From Termitomyces sp. T153 (lineage: Eukaryota; Basidiomycota; Agaricomycetes; Agaricales; Lyophyllaceae), in contig JACKQL020000089.1 in NCBI GenBank assembly GCA_018296165.2, positions 124,001 through 188,000 of the forward strand: DNA of 64,000 nucleotides, written 5' to 3'. A program made the translations under genes and the position numbers. Position 1 is the first letter of the stretch. Each line of letters starts with the position of its first letter. This document shows, piece after piece, positions 12,101-23,225 of this stretch. The notes under the pieces were generated by a model. It was not told the DNA's origin. It saw only the letters and a program-made list of their open reading frames with translations, and did no database searches.

Positions 12101-12540
12101 ACTGTTCTTTTCTGTACTTTGATTTGCTTGTAGGTGCCAAGGATAGCAATGAGGAAACTTGAAAATGTTAGAGTCTGACCTATATCTATATATATACTAT
12201 CCAAGGCAGATGTCAGAAGAAGAATGAAATTATTAGCAGAACCAAGCAACATGAGGCATCAAGGAAGGGACACAACTTAAAATATTCTCAGCAGCTGATT
12301 CTATTAGCCAAATTTGAACAATGATGTGGCATACTTCATGTGATTGTGCAACATGTGTTAGCTGTGGTCAGAACCAGGCTGAAGGCTCATATAGGAGATG
12401 GATTAAGGGGTATAAAATATCTGTTGCAGGGAATAGAACCATTAATTGGTTGGCCAGAAGGGATGTGAAAAAGGCAGACTCAGCTGCATGAGTGAAATTT
12501 TTGGATGAAGAAATCATCTGTTAGAAAGGCTGAAGAGGAA
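12100..12540. other. No gene recognised
   Basis: AT-rich spacer between oppositely oriented gypsy remnants. A short TA-rich run lies at about 12183-12200. Nothing else is supported. Confidence 0.4.
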
Positions 12541-13660
12541 GAACTGTTTGTGGCGGTGGGAGTAGACAGAACAGGAAGTGTTTGACACTTTGAAGGGGGT
12601 ATTTATTCAGGCCTGTGCTCATGATGCCAAGTATGGAAGCACTGGTTTAGATGGAGACAGATGCATCAGATTTTGTGGTAGGGGTGGTGTTGTTGCAGGA
12701 GGCAGTGGATGGGTAGTGGCACCCAGTGGTATTCTTCTTGAAAGCCATGCAGCTGGCAGAGAAAAACTATGATGTGCATGATAAAGAGCTGTTGTCAGTG
12801 GTGCAAGTGCTGAAGGTGGCCTTACCTGGAAGGTAATTCACACATGGTGGAAATCTTTTTGGACCACTAAAATCTGGAGTTTTTCATGACAGCAAGAGAC
12901 TTGAACCATTGGCAGGCATATTAAAGCCTCTTTTTGAATTGTTTTATCTTCAAGGTTTGCCATAGACTAGGTTGCCTGAGTGTAGGGCCCAATGGCTTGT
13001 CCCAGTGGCCTGATCATGAGGTCCCACAGGATTGCTGCAATAATGCAGTGCAGAAGCTGCTGACAGAGGAGATGGTGGCAAGATGTGGAGTGGTAGTGGT
13101 AGTGCTGCTGAACAACTGTGGGGGGTCAGAGGTGGTGACAAGGGTGGTGGTGGGGCAGACAGTGGTAGTGGATGGGGTGATCTTGGAGTGTATCAGACTG
13201 GTGTTCCTGGGAGACCCTAAGCTTGCTCCTTTATGGAAGTTGGCAGATGTGCCAGTGCTAGTGAGGTTGAGGTTGAAGCAGTTTGCAGTGGAGGAGGGGG
13301 TGGTGAAGTTCAGAGGGCTGGTGTATGTGCCCAAGAACAATGATGTCAAGCACATGATACTTCAACTATATTATGATTCAATTCCAGCAGGGCACTCTGG
13401 TTGGGCAAATATGTTGGCACTGGTAGCATGGAACAATTATTGGCAAAGGATGTCAATTCTGTGAGATGGTATGTAGATGACTGCAAGATATGCCATTGGA
13501 TTAAACCAAGATGTTAACAGCCTTATGGGCCACTACAACCACTGGAGATCCCAGATGGCCCTTGGCAGCATATCTACAGACAATGAGAGTGAAGAACATC
13601 ACCCACCTTGTATGTATATTGATTTCTCTGTTAGTTTCTGTAACTCATTTGTTTCCTAGT
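12540..13660 (+). pseudogene. Ty3/gypsy RNase H and integrase N-terminus fragment
   Basis: The plus strand at 12578-12950 gives frames of gypsy RNase H (F-D-T-L-K-G-V-F start, then V-V-F-x-S-K-A-M-Q-x-A-E-K-N-Y and H-D-K-E-L-L-S-V-V). 13311-13460 encodes the integrase H2C2 domain (V-Y-V-P-K-N, then L-Y-Y-D-S-I-P-A-G-H-S-G and W-x-x-Y-W-x-x-M). At 13470-13640 come the paired Cys (DDCKICHWIKPR) and P-Y-G-x-L-Q-P-L-x-I-P-x-G-P-W. It is a truncated, frameshifted fragment of a gypsy pol from a family different from the minus-strand chromoviruses. Confidence 0.7.
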
Positions 13661-15270
13661 CAGGAAGAAGCATGTATTGCTTAGAAATCTGATGGCCATT
13701 GGAGATGATAATTTTTTGGCCAACATTAATGTCTAGCTGATCACTGAAGAAACTGAGATATGCAATGAAAAGCAATGTGATATTGATCAGTTTTTCCATC
13801 AGCCAGTGATGAAGGAAGTCAATGGGAAGAAAAAGAAATACCATCCCTGCAAAGTCTGCCTGTAAGGATCTTTGAAAATTCATATTTCTATGAGACTGAT
13901 TCCTGTGTTAAGGAACAAGAAAAATATTGTTAATGAAGTTACAACATTGATGACTTCACCTAGAGGCTCATCATTCAGTGTGTAGGCCTTCTGAATTTTT
14001 TTTTGCATGCTAATCATCTTTTAGGGAAGATATCAGAAGTGGGTGTAAGAAAACAAATTCAATTCAAAGTTATCTGGTGATATCAAGAAATGCAATGCAG
14101 ATGCAGAGTGTGTGATATAGACACCAACCATGATCTAAATAGTCTAGTATATGCACCAAAAATTCTGTTGAGCTGCAATTGAGTGGCTTGTTGCTACTGA
14201 TCAGGTAGGATAATCTCTTTTGCTTAGTTTTATATGGTATCTAATACTGCCATGAAGCCAATCCAATCCCTTGAACATCCCAAATTCAGGGAAATGATTG
14301 ATGTTGCATCCCATGCTACCAAAGAGGTTCAGATTCCTGGACAAAAGTCAATGTGGAAAACCATCAAACAGTCATTCCACAAGCACCTGAAGCACCTCAA
14401 AGCACAGCTCAATGTCAGTATTCAATGTTGATATTGTCTTGTTGCTCAGACTTGGATCCTTTTACTTTGTTAGAGTTTCAAAGTGAGTGGAGAGGTCAAC
14501 CCAACATTGTGATGCATTGAGGTGGTAAGCTGTTCAATTAACTATCATATACACCACATTCACCTTATTTAAGTTTCAAGAACAATTTATCTGTTTCAAA
14601 GATTCTAAAGATCCAAATGATATTGTCATTTCAAAATCATCAGGAAAGGGAGTGAAGATTCTGTTGTATGAACTCAGCAACAACAAGAATGAGGACAACA
14701 TGTCCAATGACTTTGACTCAGTACAAAATCATGATTCTCCTCTTGTCAACAATCCAAATTGGTCCTGGATGTGGTACTTTAACAAGTACATGAATTTTTA
14801 AGGAAACATACTGGAGGGTTGCTTGATGATTGAGTGGTGGGGCATGAGTCACAGTCTTGCATCTTTGGACATCTGATGGTTTAAATCTTCACATTAAATC
14901 AATGCTTGTTGGTTTCACCCTGCTTTGGGATCATTAGCTTGTGACTATCTGTTGATCATGGCATCCTCTGTTTCAAGTGAGCATGCCTTTTCACAGGGTG
15001 GATTTACAATCACTAAACAATGAAATCAATCAAAGGGTGACATTGTTGAGGCACTACAATGTTTGAAATGTGCAATACAATATGATTTGCTCTTTCAAGA
15101 ACCTGCTCCTTCCTCCCTTATGAGACTGAGCTTGAGGACCTTGAGAAGAGTGAGGATGATAGTGGTCTTGGGATAGAAGAGGAAGAGGGTTGGGATGAGA
15201 TCTGTTCTGATGCTGAAGATAATGATCTTAGTATAGACATAGACATTGATTTTGATTAGGGCAACATATG
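13660..15270 (+). pseudogene. hAT-family transposase remnant
   Basis: At 14234-14430 the plus strand reads a segment with P-K-F-R-E-M-I-D-V-A-S and K-H-L-K-H-L-K-A-Q-L-N. At 14940-15090 it reads ACDYLLIMASSVSSEHAFSQ followed by G-G-F-T-I-T-K and KGDIVEALQCLKCAI. The latter is the hAT C-terminal dimerisation region (A-S-S-V-x-S-E-R-x-F-S). Arg in the conserved S-E-R is His. An acidic tail follows. Frames between the two segments are broken. A decayed GC-rich motif just downstream (15316-15360) may be the element's terminus. Confidence 0.7.
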
Positions 15271-16660
15271 TTGCTACTTGTGCACTCTCCTCAATGTAAA
15301 ATATGTTGTGCCTGCTAAAAGCTGTGGTCTGGCCAAGCCAAGCTGGAGCCAGGCTATAATTGGGGGCTTGGATCACTAGTACTGGTTGAATAAAGCCATG
15401 GTATGTCAAGGATAGCAAGATCACATGATAGATGGAATAAGCCAAATGACTGCACTATTTTCCCCAGCCATCTCCATGATTCCCATCTATGCATGGCTCA
15501 CAGCATAGGAGGGAGGAGAGAATGGAGGAGGAGTGGCTGATAGCAACAAGGAGTATTTGGACACAGTTAGACACAATGACAGTTGTAATGCATGCAAATA
15601 GATTATACATATGAGTATGAGCCATTGCATAGCATGACATGTCCAAGAACTAATGTTCCACAATTATAGTTCAAATCAGATCTGCTATTTCAATGAGACA
15701 CCTCTGATATAGATGTCACTCATTATTTTGAAGATGGCATGAATTTCTATTTGCATGCAATGTGTACTGAATATACTACATACAGTCATTACCAATGACA
15801 GATAATGGCATAAATGGTGAAGAACCTTACCATATAAAACAGAAACAGAATGTAATAATCTCCAAAGCCATACAGAAGCCATTGAAAAGAAATTGCTGAC
15901 AGTTACACCTAGCTGAAATTCCCAAGTGACATATCAAGTCAAAAGGGGTGTAAAGGTGAAGGGGAGAGAGGAACATAGAAGCAGATGATGAGGTAATGGA
16001 TATTTGAAAGGAAATAGTCATAGACCCACTGACCATTCACGAAATATAGTTATCAAGTTTTAAAGAGAGGCTTACATGAAACACAGGGGAACCTGACTCC
16101 ATTAGGATTATGTAAGGAGCAGAAAACCTGCTGATAAGGTGTTACATAACACAAAGGAAAACTAATGCTTATGTAAGTAGCAGGAAAACCTGCCAGGGCT
16201 TGCAAGAATAATAAGGTGTAACATAAAACAAGGAAAAACCAATGCAGCCAAGAGTTTCTACCATGCTTTCTACCTTCAACATTGGAAAGGCCAAACCAGC
16301 AGAAGACAAAGAGAATTGAATAGCATTGGAATGAACATGTTTCAATATAATTTCTTTGCTTATTCAGAGTATATAACAGCCCCACATGAGCACTCCAAGA
16401 GCAAATGAAAGGACATACAAGAGCAAAAAAAATTCAGTTTTTTTTTTGCAGAAAATGCAGTAGCCATGAAGTTCTAAGATCAAAAGAATACTATACGCAA
16501 ACAAATGCAAGAAGAGACAAAGTAAAGCAAGCAATAACAGATTTTTGCAAACAAAAATCAAGTAAAAAGACCTTGATAAATAGATCTCAGAATCTGGTTG
16601 CCCTTGCTCTCTTGCATGGATCCCAGGTTGGAAACCACACTAAAGCCATCAAAGGAGCAG
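15270..16660. other. No gene recognised
   Basis: 15316-15360 holds a motif that looks like a C-to-T decayed form of the GC-rich repeat at 19936-20036 and may be the 3' end of the hAT element. The remainder has only short ORFs with no recognisable domain. Confidence 0.4.
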
Positions 16661-16669
16661 ATGGGAAGG

Positions 16670-17590
16670 CCAGAGGCATGAAATTGTATGCATGACAAGT
16701 GGCCAAATGGAGGTGGGCAGAGAGTCCAAGGATGCAATCTCCTGGGATGTCAATGTAAAGTTTGTATGTGTCACTATGCCACCTGCCCAGATGTTGAATC
16801 TCATGGTCAGCATAGCAGCAGCTGTTGTGGTGCCTTTTCCAAAGCTGTGACCTGGAAATTTTGATGGATCAAAGCCAAGGAGACCAGGCATTGCTTGTGC
16901 ATTGTGACAAAGGTGTCTCAGCAGAGAGGAGTGCCATCAGGGTTGGAGAAGAGTGGCATGTCATGTGGTTTGGGATCAATGGAGAAAAGGGGGTGCAGCA
17001 CTCTCACAGCACATGTTGCTGGTCCAGTGAGTGCTTTTGCAATGAGCATGAACATGCCCTTGCAAAACAGAACCATTTTTGAGGTGGTAGATCAAGACTT
17101 ATGTGAGTTGGTGTTCCAAAAAAGGGGATACAGGTAACAGAATTATGAGTCAAGTGCAAGGTTGGGCTGAAATTCTTGCCTCATCCAAGGGTCAAGTGAC
17201 TGCAACAGAGTAAACTGGTCCAGGCAGTTTGTAAGCAGCATTCATAGAAACTTTGAATATGGAATATGGATCACAAGACAATAGTACTAGTTTCTGCAGG
17301 ACTTCAAGTGTGGTGAGCTGCTTTGGATTGCACTTGCATTCTTTGAACAAAGAAAATTTGCCTTTTTCTATAGTAAAAAGCTAGCCAAGAAACAGATGAC
17401 AGGTTTCTTTAATGCTTTTTCCATTAGAAACATTTTCTGGCCCCAGTAGTGATTCTCTATGATAGTACTTGATCTCACACATGACCCACTAGACTGTCTC
17501 AAATCTGTGTGCATCAAATAGTAAGCCTTGTGCAGGGAGTGGACTGCAAAGAAATAGGCCTTGAGGGTGTTTGGTTCCAATGCTCAGTCA
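16670..17590 (-). pseudogene. Tyrosine recombinase (crypton-like) remnant
   Basis: On the minus strand, 17580-17500 encodes an N-terminal SAM-like segment (LKAYFFAVHSLHKAYYL). 17000-16880 reads HDMPLFSNPDGTPLC, then DPSKFPGHSFGKGTTTAA. After a one-base frameshift at about 16825 it reads DHEIQHLGRWHSDTYKLYID (about 16820-16755). This is the box-II region of a tyrosine recombinase: H-x-x-R, G-R-W/H-x-S and the nucleophile Tyr in Y-x-x-Y-I. The Arg of H-x-x-R is Gly here, so catalysis is lost. Such genes are borne by cryptons and related fungal YR elements. Confidence 0.6.
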
Positions 17591-17960
17591 CTGAGGGTAC
17601 AGACCATAATATCAGTAGTGGAATACAACTTGTAGATTTGCTACTGAGGCTAGTAACATAGTTTGACATTTCAATGTGCTAAAATGTGATTGAAAATTGC
17701 AAAAATGGAGATAGTCAAACTTTGAGATTGGGAATATACTCACTGTATAGCTCTGATAGCCCTTTTATGTGCAAGTTCTATGCAAATTATAGTGCAAATA
17801 TGATATGAACATGAATTGAGAATGCTCACTCAACACTGACTTCATCTCCCTATCTTATCTCATTATCTTATCTGAACATTGTTCCATGATATATTCCCAG
17901 ACATTGGTTCAAAAATCATCGGATGGAGATTGTCTTATCAAGTCTTCAGGAGTGAGGTTT
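17590..17960. other. No gene recognised
   Basis: AT-rich spacer between the recombinase remnant and the end of a minus-strand gypsy pol. Only short unconvincing ORFs are present. Confidence 0.4.
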
Positions 17961-17963
17961 TTT

Positions 17964-18196
17964 CAATCTCCACCTCATCTCCAGTCTCTATATGTATTGG
18001 CAGTGAGGGTTCCTGTCTACATCCCAGAATTGTGTTCTCCACCTCATCTCCAGTCTCCATATGTATTGGCAGTGGGGGTTCCTGTCTACATCCCAGAATT
18101 GTGTCCTTGAATATTCTCTCAATCTCCACCTCATCTCCAGTCTCCATAATATATTGGCAGTGGGCATTCCTGTCTACATCCCAGAATTGTGTCCTC
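17964..18196. repeat. Three imperfect ~69-bp direct repeats at pol 3' end
   Basis: The unit starting CTCCACCTCATCTCC occurs at 17968, 18037 and 18124 (periods 69 and 87, the second spacing carrying an 18-bp extra). On the minus strand the unit encodes ILGCRQE-PLPIH-ETGDEVE-like peptides, and the first copy lies directly at the C-terminus of the gypsy integrase frame. The array therefore extended the end of the polyprotein before decay. Confidence 0.8.
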
Positions 18197-18990
18197 CTGC
18201 ACTGAGATCAGGCAAGAGACATGAAAAATGTTGTGTATCAGCCAGCCATCTGGGAGTGCAAGCCTATACACTGATCTCAAGACCTTCTGTATGATGCAAA
18301 AGGGGCCAAACTGCCATAAGTCAAGTTTGTGGCTTGGTTGATTTGAGTGCAAATCTGCACATTCCAGATATACCCTGTCCCCCTCCAGATATTCCAGTGC
18401 TTTCTCCACCCATGTGTCATAGAACCTCCTCATCCTCTCCACTGTATGCTCCAACAATGACTTCAGCTCCCCTTGCACCTTCCAAATCTTATCCAGCAAT
18501 GCATCTGCCTTTGGGACTGACTGTGAACTTATGGGATTGATTGAGAAAGTTGGATTGTAAGCATACTCTGCATAGAATGGAGACATTCCAATTGCTGAAT
18601 GGACATGGTTATTCAGTCCATTCAATTTTCCTGGTAATAGTCAACAAATGTCTGCAAGTACACTTCCAACTCCTGATTTACCTGCTCCATCTGGCCATCA
18701 GTTTGTGGGTGGTGTGCCATAGACAGCACTGGTTTAATGCCTAAACTCTCCCACATGCACCTTACATACCTTGCCACAAACTGAGGCCCTCTATCTGACA
18801 CTACTTTCTTTGGTGTCCTGTGCAAGCACCAGACCCACTCTATAAATGAGTTCCACATTGTCACAGCATCATCAGTCATCCACATTCTCAAGAAATGGGT
18901 CTGCTTTGTTGCCTTATCACAGACCACCTGGATGGCATCAAAACCTCAAGAACATGGCAACAACCCAATGTAATCCATTGATGGATAACA
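18131..18990 (-). pseudogene. Ty3/gypsy integrase core and C-terminus
   Basis: Minus-strand 18927-18622 encodes VSDRGPQFVARYVRCMWESL and HHPQTDGQMEQVNQELE, the second Asp and the Glu of the DDE integrase core, in one open frame. 18625-18131 continues with the GPY/F-type C-terminal part (GDRVYLECADLHSNQPSHKL, then F-G-P-F-C-I-I and the V-S-C-L end). The two frames overlap out of phase, so there is one frameshift. The 5' part (RT, protease, gag) is missing. Less decayed than the neighbouring chromoviruses. Confidence 0.85.
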
Positions 18991-19400
18991 ACTGGGCATT
19001 TGTGCCCAGATATTTTCACTTTGTTGGATGTCAAATCTTTCCCACCTACTTCATCAGCATGAGAATCCAGACATTGAGTGATGTAGTCTAAGCCAAAAAG
19101 CACTGACCTTGACTGCCTTGCTCTTCATCTACACTGGCAGCAGCATTGCTGCTCCTGGAAGTAACATCCTCAGCCTGCTTCTTGCAATATGCATTGACAG
19201 CCTCACATTGGAAAGGAAGCTTGGGCTGCTCAAGGTTGTTTTTGTCTGTTAACTTGGCAGTTGGGATGGTGTGGTGGGCAGGTTGTGTTTGAGTATTACG
19301 GTGTGCATTGAAATCACTGGCAGTCACCCAGGCACATCAAATAGGGTAATAAAGAGAATTGACAACATACTGAAGGTGTTTGAGTTCAGAAACAAGCCTC
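18990..19400. other. Boundary between TE and host island; no gene recognised
   Basis: Minus-strand translation shows weak ORFs of no known family. CG dinucleotides reappear from about 19.3 kb, marking the change from decayed TE sequence to the host-gene island. Confidence 0.4.
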
Positions 19401-19407
19401 TGGAGTT

Positions 19408-19785
19408 TTACTTCAACAAGATCCAAAGGGAAATTGTCCATCCAATTGACTTTGGACAGATACAAGCAGAAGAGTCCAAGACCAAGTTTCCCCCATCGTA
19501 CATGTTCAAGTCGTCCATTGGAATCACGGCAATCCTCACCAAACATAGCATCAAAGCATCTGTTAACGGTTTCATAGAGTGTCTCGCCCTCTCTCCCACA
19601 TTCATAACACTCCAGATTTTGTCAGTGTTATCACCTAATTTAACAGACAAGGACAAATCAGATGAGAGTGCAATGATGGTTTTCACAAGAGGCTGAATAA
19701 CCACAGGAGTGGGCATTTTCACACCTGATGATGGGTTGAGGATAATGGGTTCAATGGGAGAAGGAACACACGTCTGAATGTCCAT
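19408..19785 (-). CDS. Unidentified ORF, 125 aa
   Basis: A minus-strand ATG-to-stop frame of 125 codons downstream of the AUDH gene. The translation has no motif I recognise: a hydrophobic segment around ALMLCLVRIAVIPM, no signal peptide, no repeats. CG dinucleotides are retained, unlike the neighbouring TEs. A plus-strand frame covers the same bases, so the coding strand is uncertain. It may be a chance ORF. Confidence 0.25.
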   Translation of the reverse strand: MDIQTCVPSPIEPIILNPSSGVKMPTPVVIQPLVKTIIALSSDLSLSVKLGDNTDKIWSVMNVGERARHSMKPLTDALMLCLVRIAVIPMDDLNMYDGGNLVLDSSACICPKSIGWTISLWILLK

Positions 19786-19935
19786 AGAGAAAATCTAGTG
19801 TTCGTTTCTAAAGGCTCATGGCTACGCTGTCACTCATGGGGGCATAATGTGAAGCTGTATCGAAGACACGAACATCGAAGTTTCCATGTCGAAACGTTCA
19901 TCAAGATGTTACATCTGTTTGACTCTATTGACAAA

Positions 19936-20036
19936 AAGCCGCGGCTCGGGCCGCCGGCTCACGGCTTACCAATGAGCCGAGCCAAAGCCGTTGCTGGCCG
20001 TCCTCTCTGGCTGGGCCAGGCCCGGCTCAAATGGAA
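19936..20036. repeat. GC-rich short interspersed repeat (possible MITE)
   Basis: About 100 bases built from permutations of GGCTCGGGCC / AGCCGAGCC / GGCCCGGCTCA in an otherwise AT-leaning region. Composition and short inverted motifs suggest the terminal part of a hAT-like non-autonomous element. A decayed version seems to sit at 15316-15360 behind the hAT remnant. It lies where the C-terminal coding region of AUDH would be expected to continue. Confidence 0.5.
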
Positions 20037-20146
20037 CATCACTAACCAGTACAATAAAGTGAACCTCGGAATATTGTACAATGTATATTTTGATGTTGAA
20101 TTCACTTGGTCCTTTACGGAACTTTGATGAAAGTTTCACAACACCC

Positions 20147-23100
20147 TCAATATTGGAACGCAGAAGACGGAAATTCAAACCTGCCAAAGAGATGTCAGAA
20201 AAAGGATCAATGAGCACATGAGAAACACGGACGCCATCCAAACATCGTATTTCTGCTGACTAGAAGGAAGAGGAGGAATGATCGGCAAGGACCAATCTCC
20301 GAATCTGCTAGCTAACCAAGCATGCCAAGGGTATTCGACTGCCAGTGGATTGTCAATCAGTATAACAGGCCTCGCTTGGGAGCACTGCTGTATTTTCCAG
20401 AGAGGACCATGTTCATGCATATTGGGTACGATCAGCATGTCACTGTTTGCTTCAACGTATGATTGAGTCAGCTCTTCGTTTTGGTCGATAGGTTGTGTGT
20501 AATCATCCCTGAAGTAGCGCTGCTGCAAGTTCAGAAGAGTAGTTTAAAAATGATCGTTCGTACCATTCCACCAGCTTGATCACCGTTTGAGATGCAGAGA
20601 TGGATCTCACAAAATGGAAGCTCTGAGTGATTATCTGCAAACAGAAATCGGGATACAGATAAGTATGGACACATGCTCATCACGTACGGAACCGTGCCTG
20701 GGATATAATCAATAATGTACCGAGACTGAGGCAGAACCCCCATACCGTTTCTCCAAGCCCAAGAGTCCATGCTTGTATATGGACGACGTGTTCCCAAGGA
20801 TAGTTATTGAAGCATACATTGAAACCAGTGACATTATAGAATTCGAAATCATTCCAGACTATCTCCAAATTGAATCTTGCTTTGTTGTGAGTGAACAAAT
20901 ACTTACGACCATTGCTTGCCCAGTCCAAAGTATCAACCTTGAGAAAGGGGAGAAGTGTCATTCTTGCGTCGTCCGAAACGTTCTCATTGTTCGGTAAGAC
21001 ATTCAAGGACGTTACGTCACTCATTTTGGAGTACGGTCCCTGAAATTGGTCATGCAAGTATTCAAGGTGAAGGAACACAGCGCCGATGTCTCCAGCTTCA
21101 ATAGTCGAAGGAACAAGGGTTGATGCCGTACTCTTCGCTGCTGGAGCGATACCACGCGTTACGGTACTTTCTTCCAACCTATAGGTGATTTCGCCTACAT
21201 GATTTCAGATGCTGTCTTTCCGTTTACTCAAAATGACTCACCGAAGATGACTTTTGCTGCATCATCCTCGCCAAAATTGTACTTTCCGCTGGGAGGCAGT
21301 ACAACCAATGTAATACGCTTTCCAGCCAAGATCCAGAAGGAAAGCGCACGATATTCATCTACGGGAATGGCGGATGGGCGAGGTTTGCGAAAGAGAATCT
21401 CCTTGTTGTGTTTCGAGGCACTGATTTGAAGGCTTCGGCTGGCCAGTGGCAATGTATTGATGCGAACGTTAGGGGGGCATAATCCAGTGAAGTCATTGAG
21501 TACATAATACGAAATGGAGGCGACGTCCCGACCCTGTGAACTACATCTGGATTACATTGAACAATCAAGGAATGATCACAAACCTGGCTACTAGTCGACC
21601 GAGAAAAGTCGGTAACGGCAACACGACCGGCAGACAGATCAGTAATCTTTACACGTTTGAATTCTCCCTTGGTAAGGTCAACAGCTGTGTAGATATAGAC
21701 ACCTTGATTTTCGGCTGGACTCCGGAGGATCAGTAGTATCGACAAATCATTGTCGACGTGACATACGAGTACCGATCGCTATATTGGATTAGTTATGAGG
21801 GTTCTAACAAAGGTTCGGGGACTCACGGACTCCTATACAGGCTACTGTAAAGCTTCCAGGTAGAGTTTGAGGTCCGGCCATAACATGGTGCAAGGTTCCT
21901 GTATACTGCTCGTTGAGAGATCCGAAGTCAGTGAGCACTACACGCTTCCAATAAGTCCTGTTTTTTAGAGCCTCCACGCCTCTGGGCGCATCTGGTTTTT
22001 TCACATATACAGAGACTATATTGCCGTGAAATGCCTGTAAATGTCATTCAATGAATGCAACAGCCGATATCAAGTTTAGAATACTTCGCATGTGGCGATG
22101 TAGCCAATCGTGTCGTCACCTACGCGACATATGTCCACTGATCCTGAGCCCCAGTATGGGTTGTTGCCTGACTGGGGAAGGCCTTCGCTCACCACATTGT
22201 ACTTCCAGACCTGTGACGGCTTATCGAACCAGAAGAGTACAAGGCCTTCCCTACCAGCAGCGAGAATCATGTCTAAGTTCTCGTTCGTCTTTGGAAGGAG
22301 CTTCGCATCATGGATGAGGCGAAACTCGGAATCAAAAGCGATATCCTTGATCCAGTTAGTAGGGCCTTGCGTAAGATCCGAGCAACTGTATACAGGTGTG
22401 AAGACAAGTACTGGAGCTGGAGAAGTAAAGTCTGAGGATTTGGGAATGATCGGAAAGGCCAAGACTTGTATATGTTCGGTCGTTGTGAAATTGCCGGCTA
22501 ATGGGTGTTTAGAAGTGGTAACGTGCTTAAGAGCATTAAATAAAGTATACCTCGAATACTGTATATGTTGAAATGAGCAGGGATTTTTTTCAGTTAAGAA
22601 GAAGAATTAACCGATGCATGCCTGTAGAGTTACCGATGGTGTGCGCCTCCCAGGCCGAACGGGAATCACGATGGCCAGGATTGCGCAACCATTGAATACG
22701 TCCACCGTTCTCTGTATCGGCATCCCAGAGCTGTATTATGGAGTAAAATCAGAACAATTGATATTAGGGTGGAGTACGGTACATCGTTCATGCTAGGGCC
22801 ATAACGATCAACTATAATCACTGAAGGGGAGTCATAAACGCAGAAACAAATGTCTGGAAACTGTCGAAAAATCACCATCATTGCACCCGTTGCCTGTAAG
22901 GTCGGCATAGTCCACGCAGACTGGAAAATCCAGGATAGCTATCTCGTTAACCTTCCAGTCGCTGTGAGATCTGTCCGGCTTAAGAGCCTTTGTCGACGCG
23001 GATTCCGAAACCTATGGCTTACCCGTTGTTGAGTGGGTTTGTAAGAAGTTTTATGGCTGATGCTTTTCCTAATCCATATGCGATGATGTCTGGAATGTCG

Positions 23101-23225
23101 CCTGATTTAAAAGGGAACGCTTCAATCCAGTGGGCATCGGTAAAAGATATGGGGAGGATATTCTCATCGACACAAGCGGTGTTTGACTCTCCAGTCGCAG
23201 GAAGAGAGAAACTGTGACAGCACAT
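20147..23225 (-). CDS. Aldos-2-ulose dehydratase/isomerase (pyranosone dehydratase)
   Basis: Converts aldos-2-uloses such as glucosone or 1,5-anhydrofructose to pyrones (cortalcerone, microthecin); no signal peptide seen. Manual splicing gives 16 exons and 771 codons: 23225-23023, 22961-22876, 22820-22783, 22730-22612, 22558-22551, 22497-22085, 22034-21827, 21778-21767, 21714-21584, 21533-21242, 21194-20907, 20858-20746, 20697-20688, 20634-20564, 20522-20233, 20180-20147. An N-terminal seven-bladed-propeller part carries WIEAFPFKSGD, an FG-GAP-like DLTGNGCND (residues 88-96), AAGREG and NPYWGSGSVDICRVGDD. Two cupin-like parts carry HNH (641-643) with CEIH, and PNMHEHGPLW (697-706), then YPWHAWLA. 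Order and motifs match the basidiomycete AUDH I know, which is about 900 aa. The C-terminal ~130 aa are missing or lie in unassigned exons (see findings). Three exons are only 8-12 nt. Confidence 0.88.
20688..20697 (-). other. AUDH micro-exon 13 (10 nt) beside the metal site
   Basis: The exon GCACGGTTCC lies between introns of 48 bp (20745-20698) and 53 bp (20687-20635). It encodes Ala-Arg-Phe and the first base of the His codon that starts the cupin HNH motif (GLGET-ARF-HNHSELPFCEIH). Skipping it breaks the frame and destroys the motif. Confidence 0.75.
21767..21778 (-). other. AUDH micro-exon 8 (12 nt)
   Basis: The exon CGATCGGTACTC lies between introns of 48 bp (21826-21779) and 52 bp (21766-21715), both GT-AG. 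It adds PIGT between ACIGV and PENQGVYIY and restores the spacing I expect from the family. Skipping it keeps the frame but removes four residues, so it could be alternatively spliced. Confidence 0.65.
22551..22558 (-). other. AUDH micro-exon 5 (8 nt)
   Basis: The exon TATTCGAG lies between two introns of 53 bp each with GT-AG ends. Splicing joins MHR and AGNFTTTEHIQVLAFP through Ile-Arg; skipping it breaks the frame. The MHR-x-x-AGxF context matches the family at this point. Confidence 0.75.

Noticed and set aside
17938..18205. Possible CRISPR-like repeat array
   Set aside because: Only three imperfect ~69-bp units in a eukaryotic retrotransposon, no spacer regularity and no cas genes.
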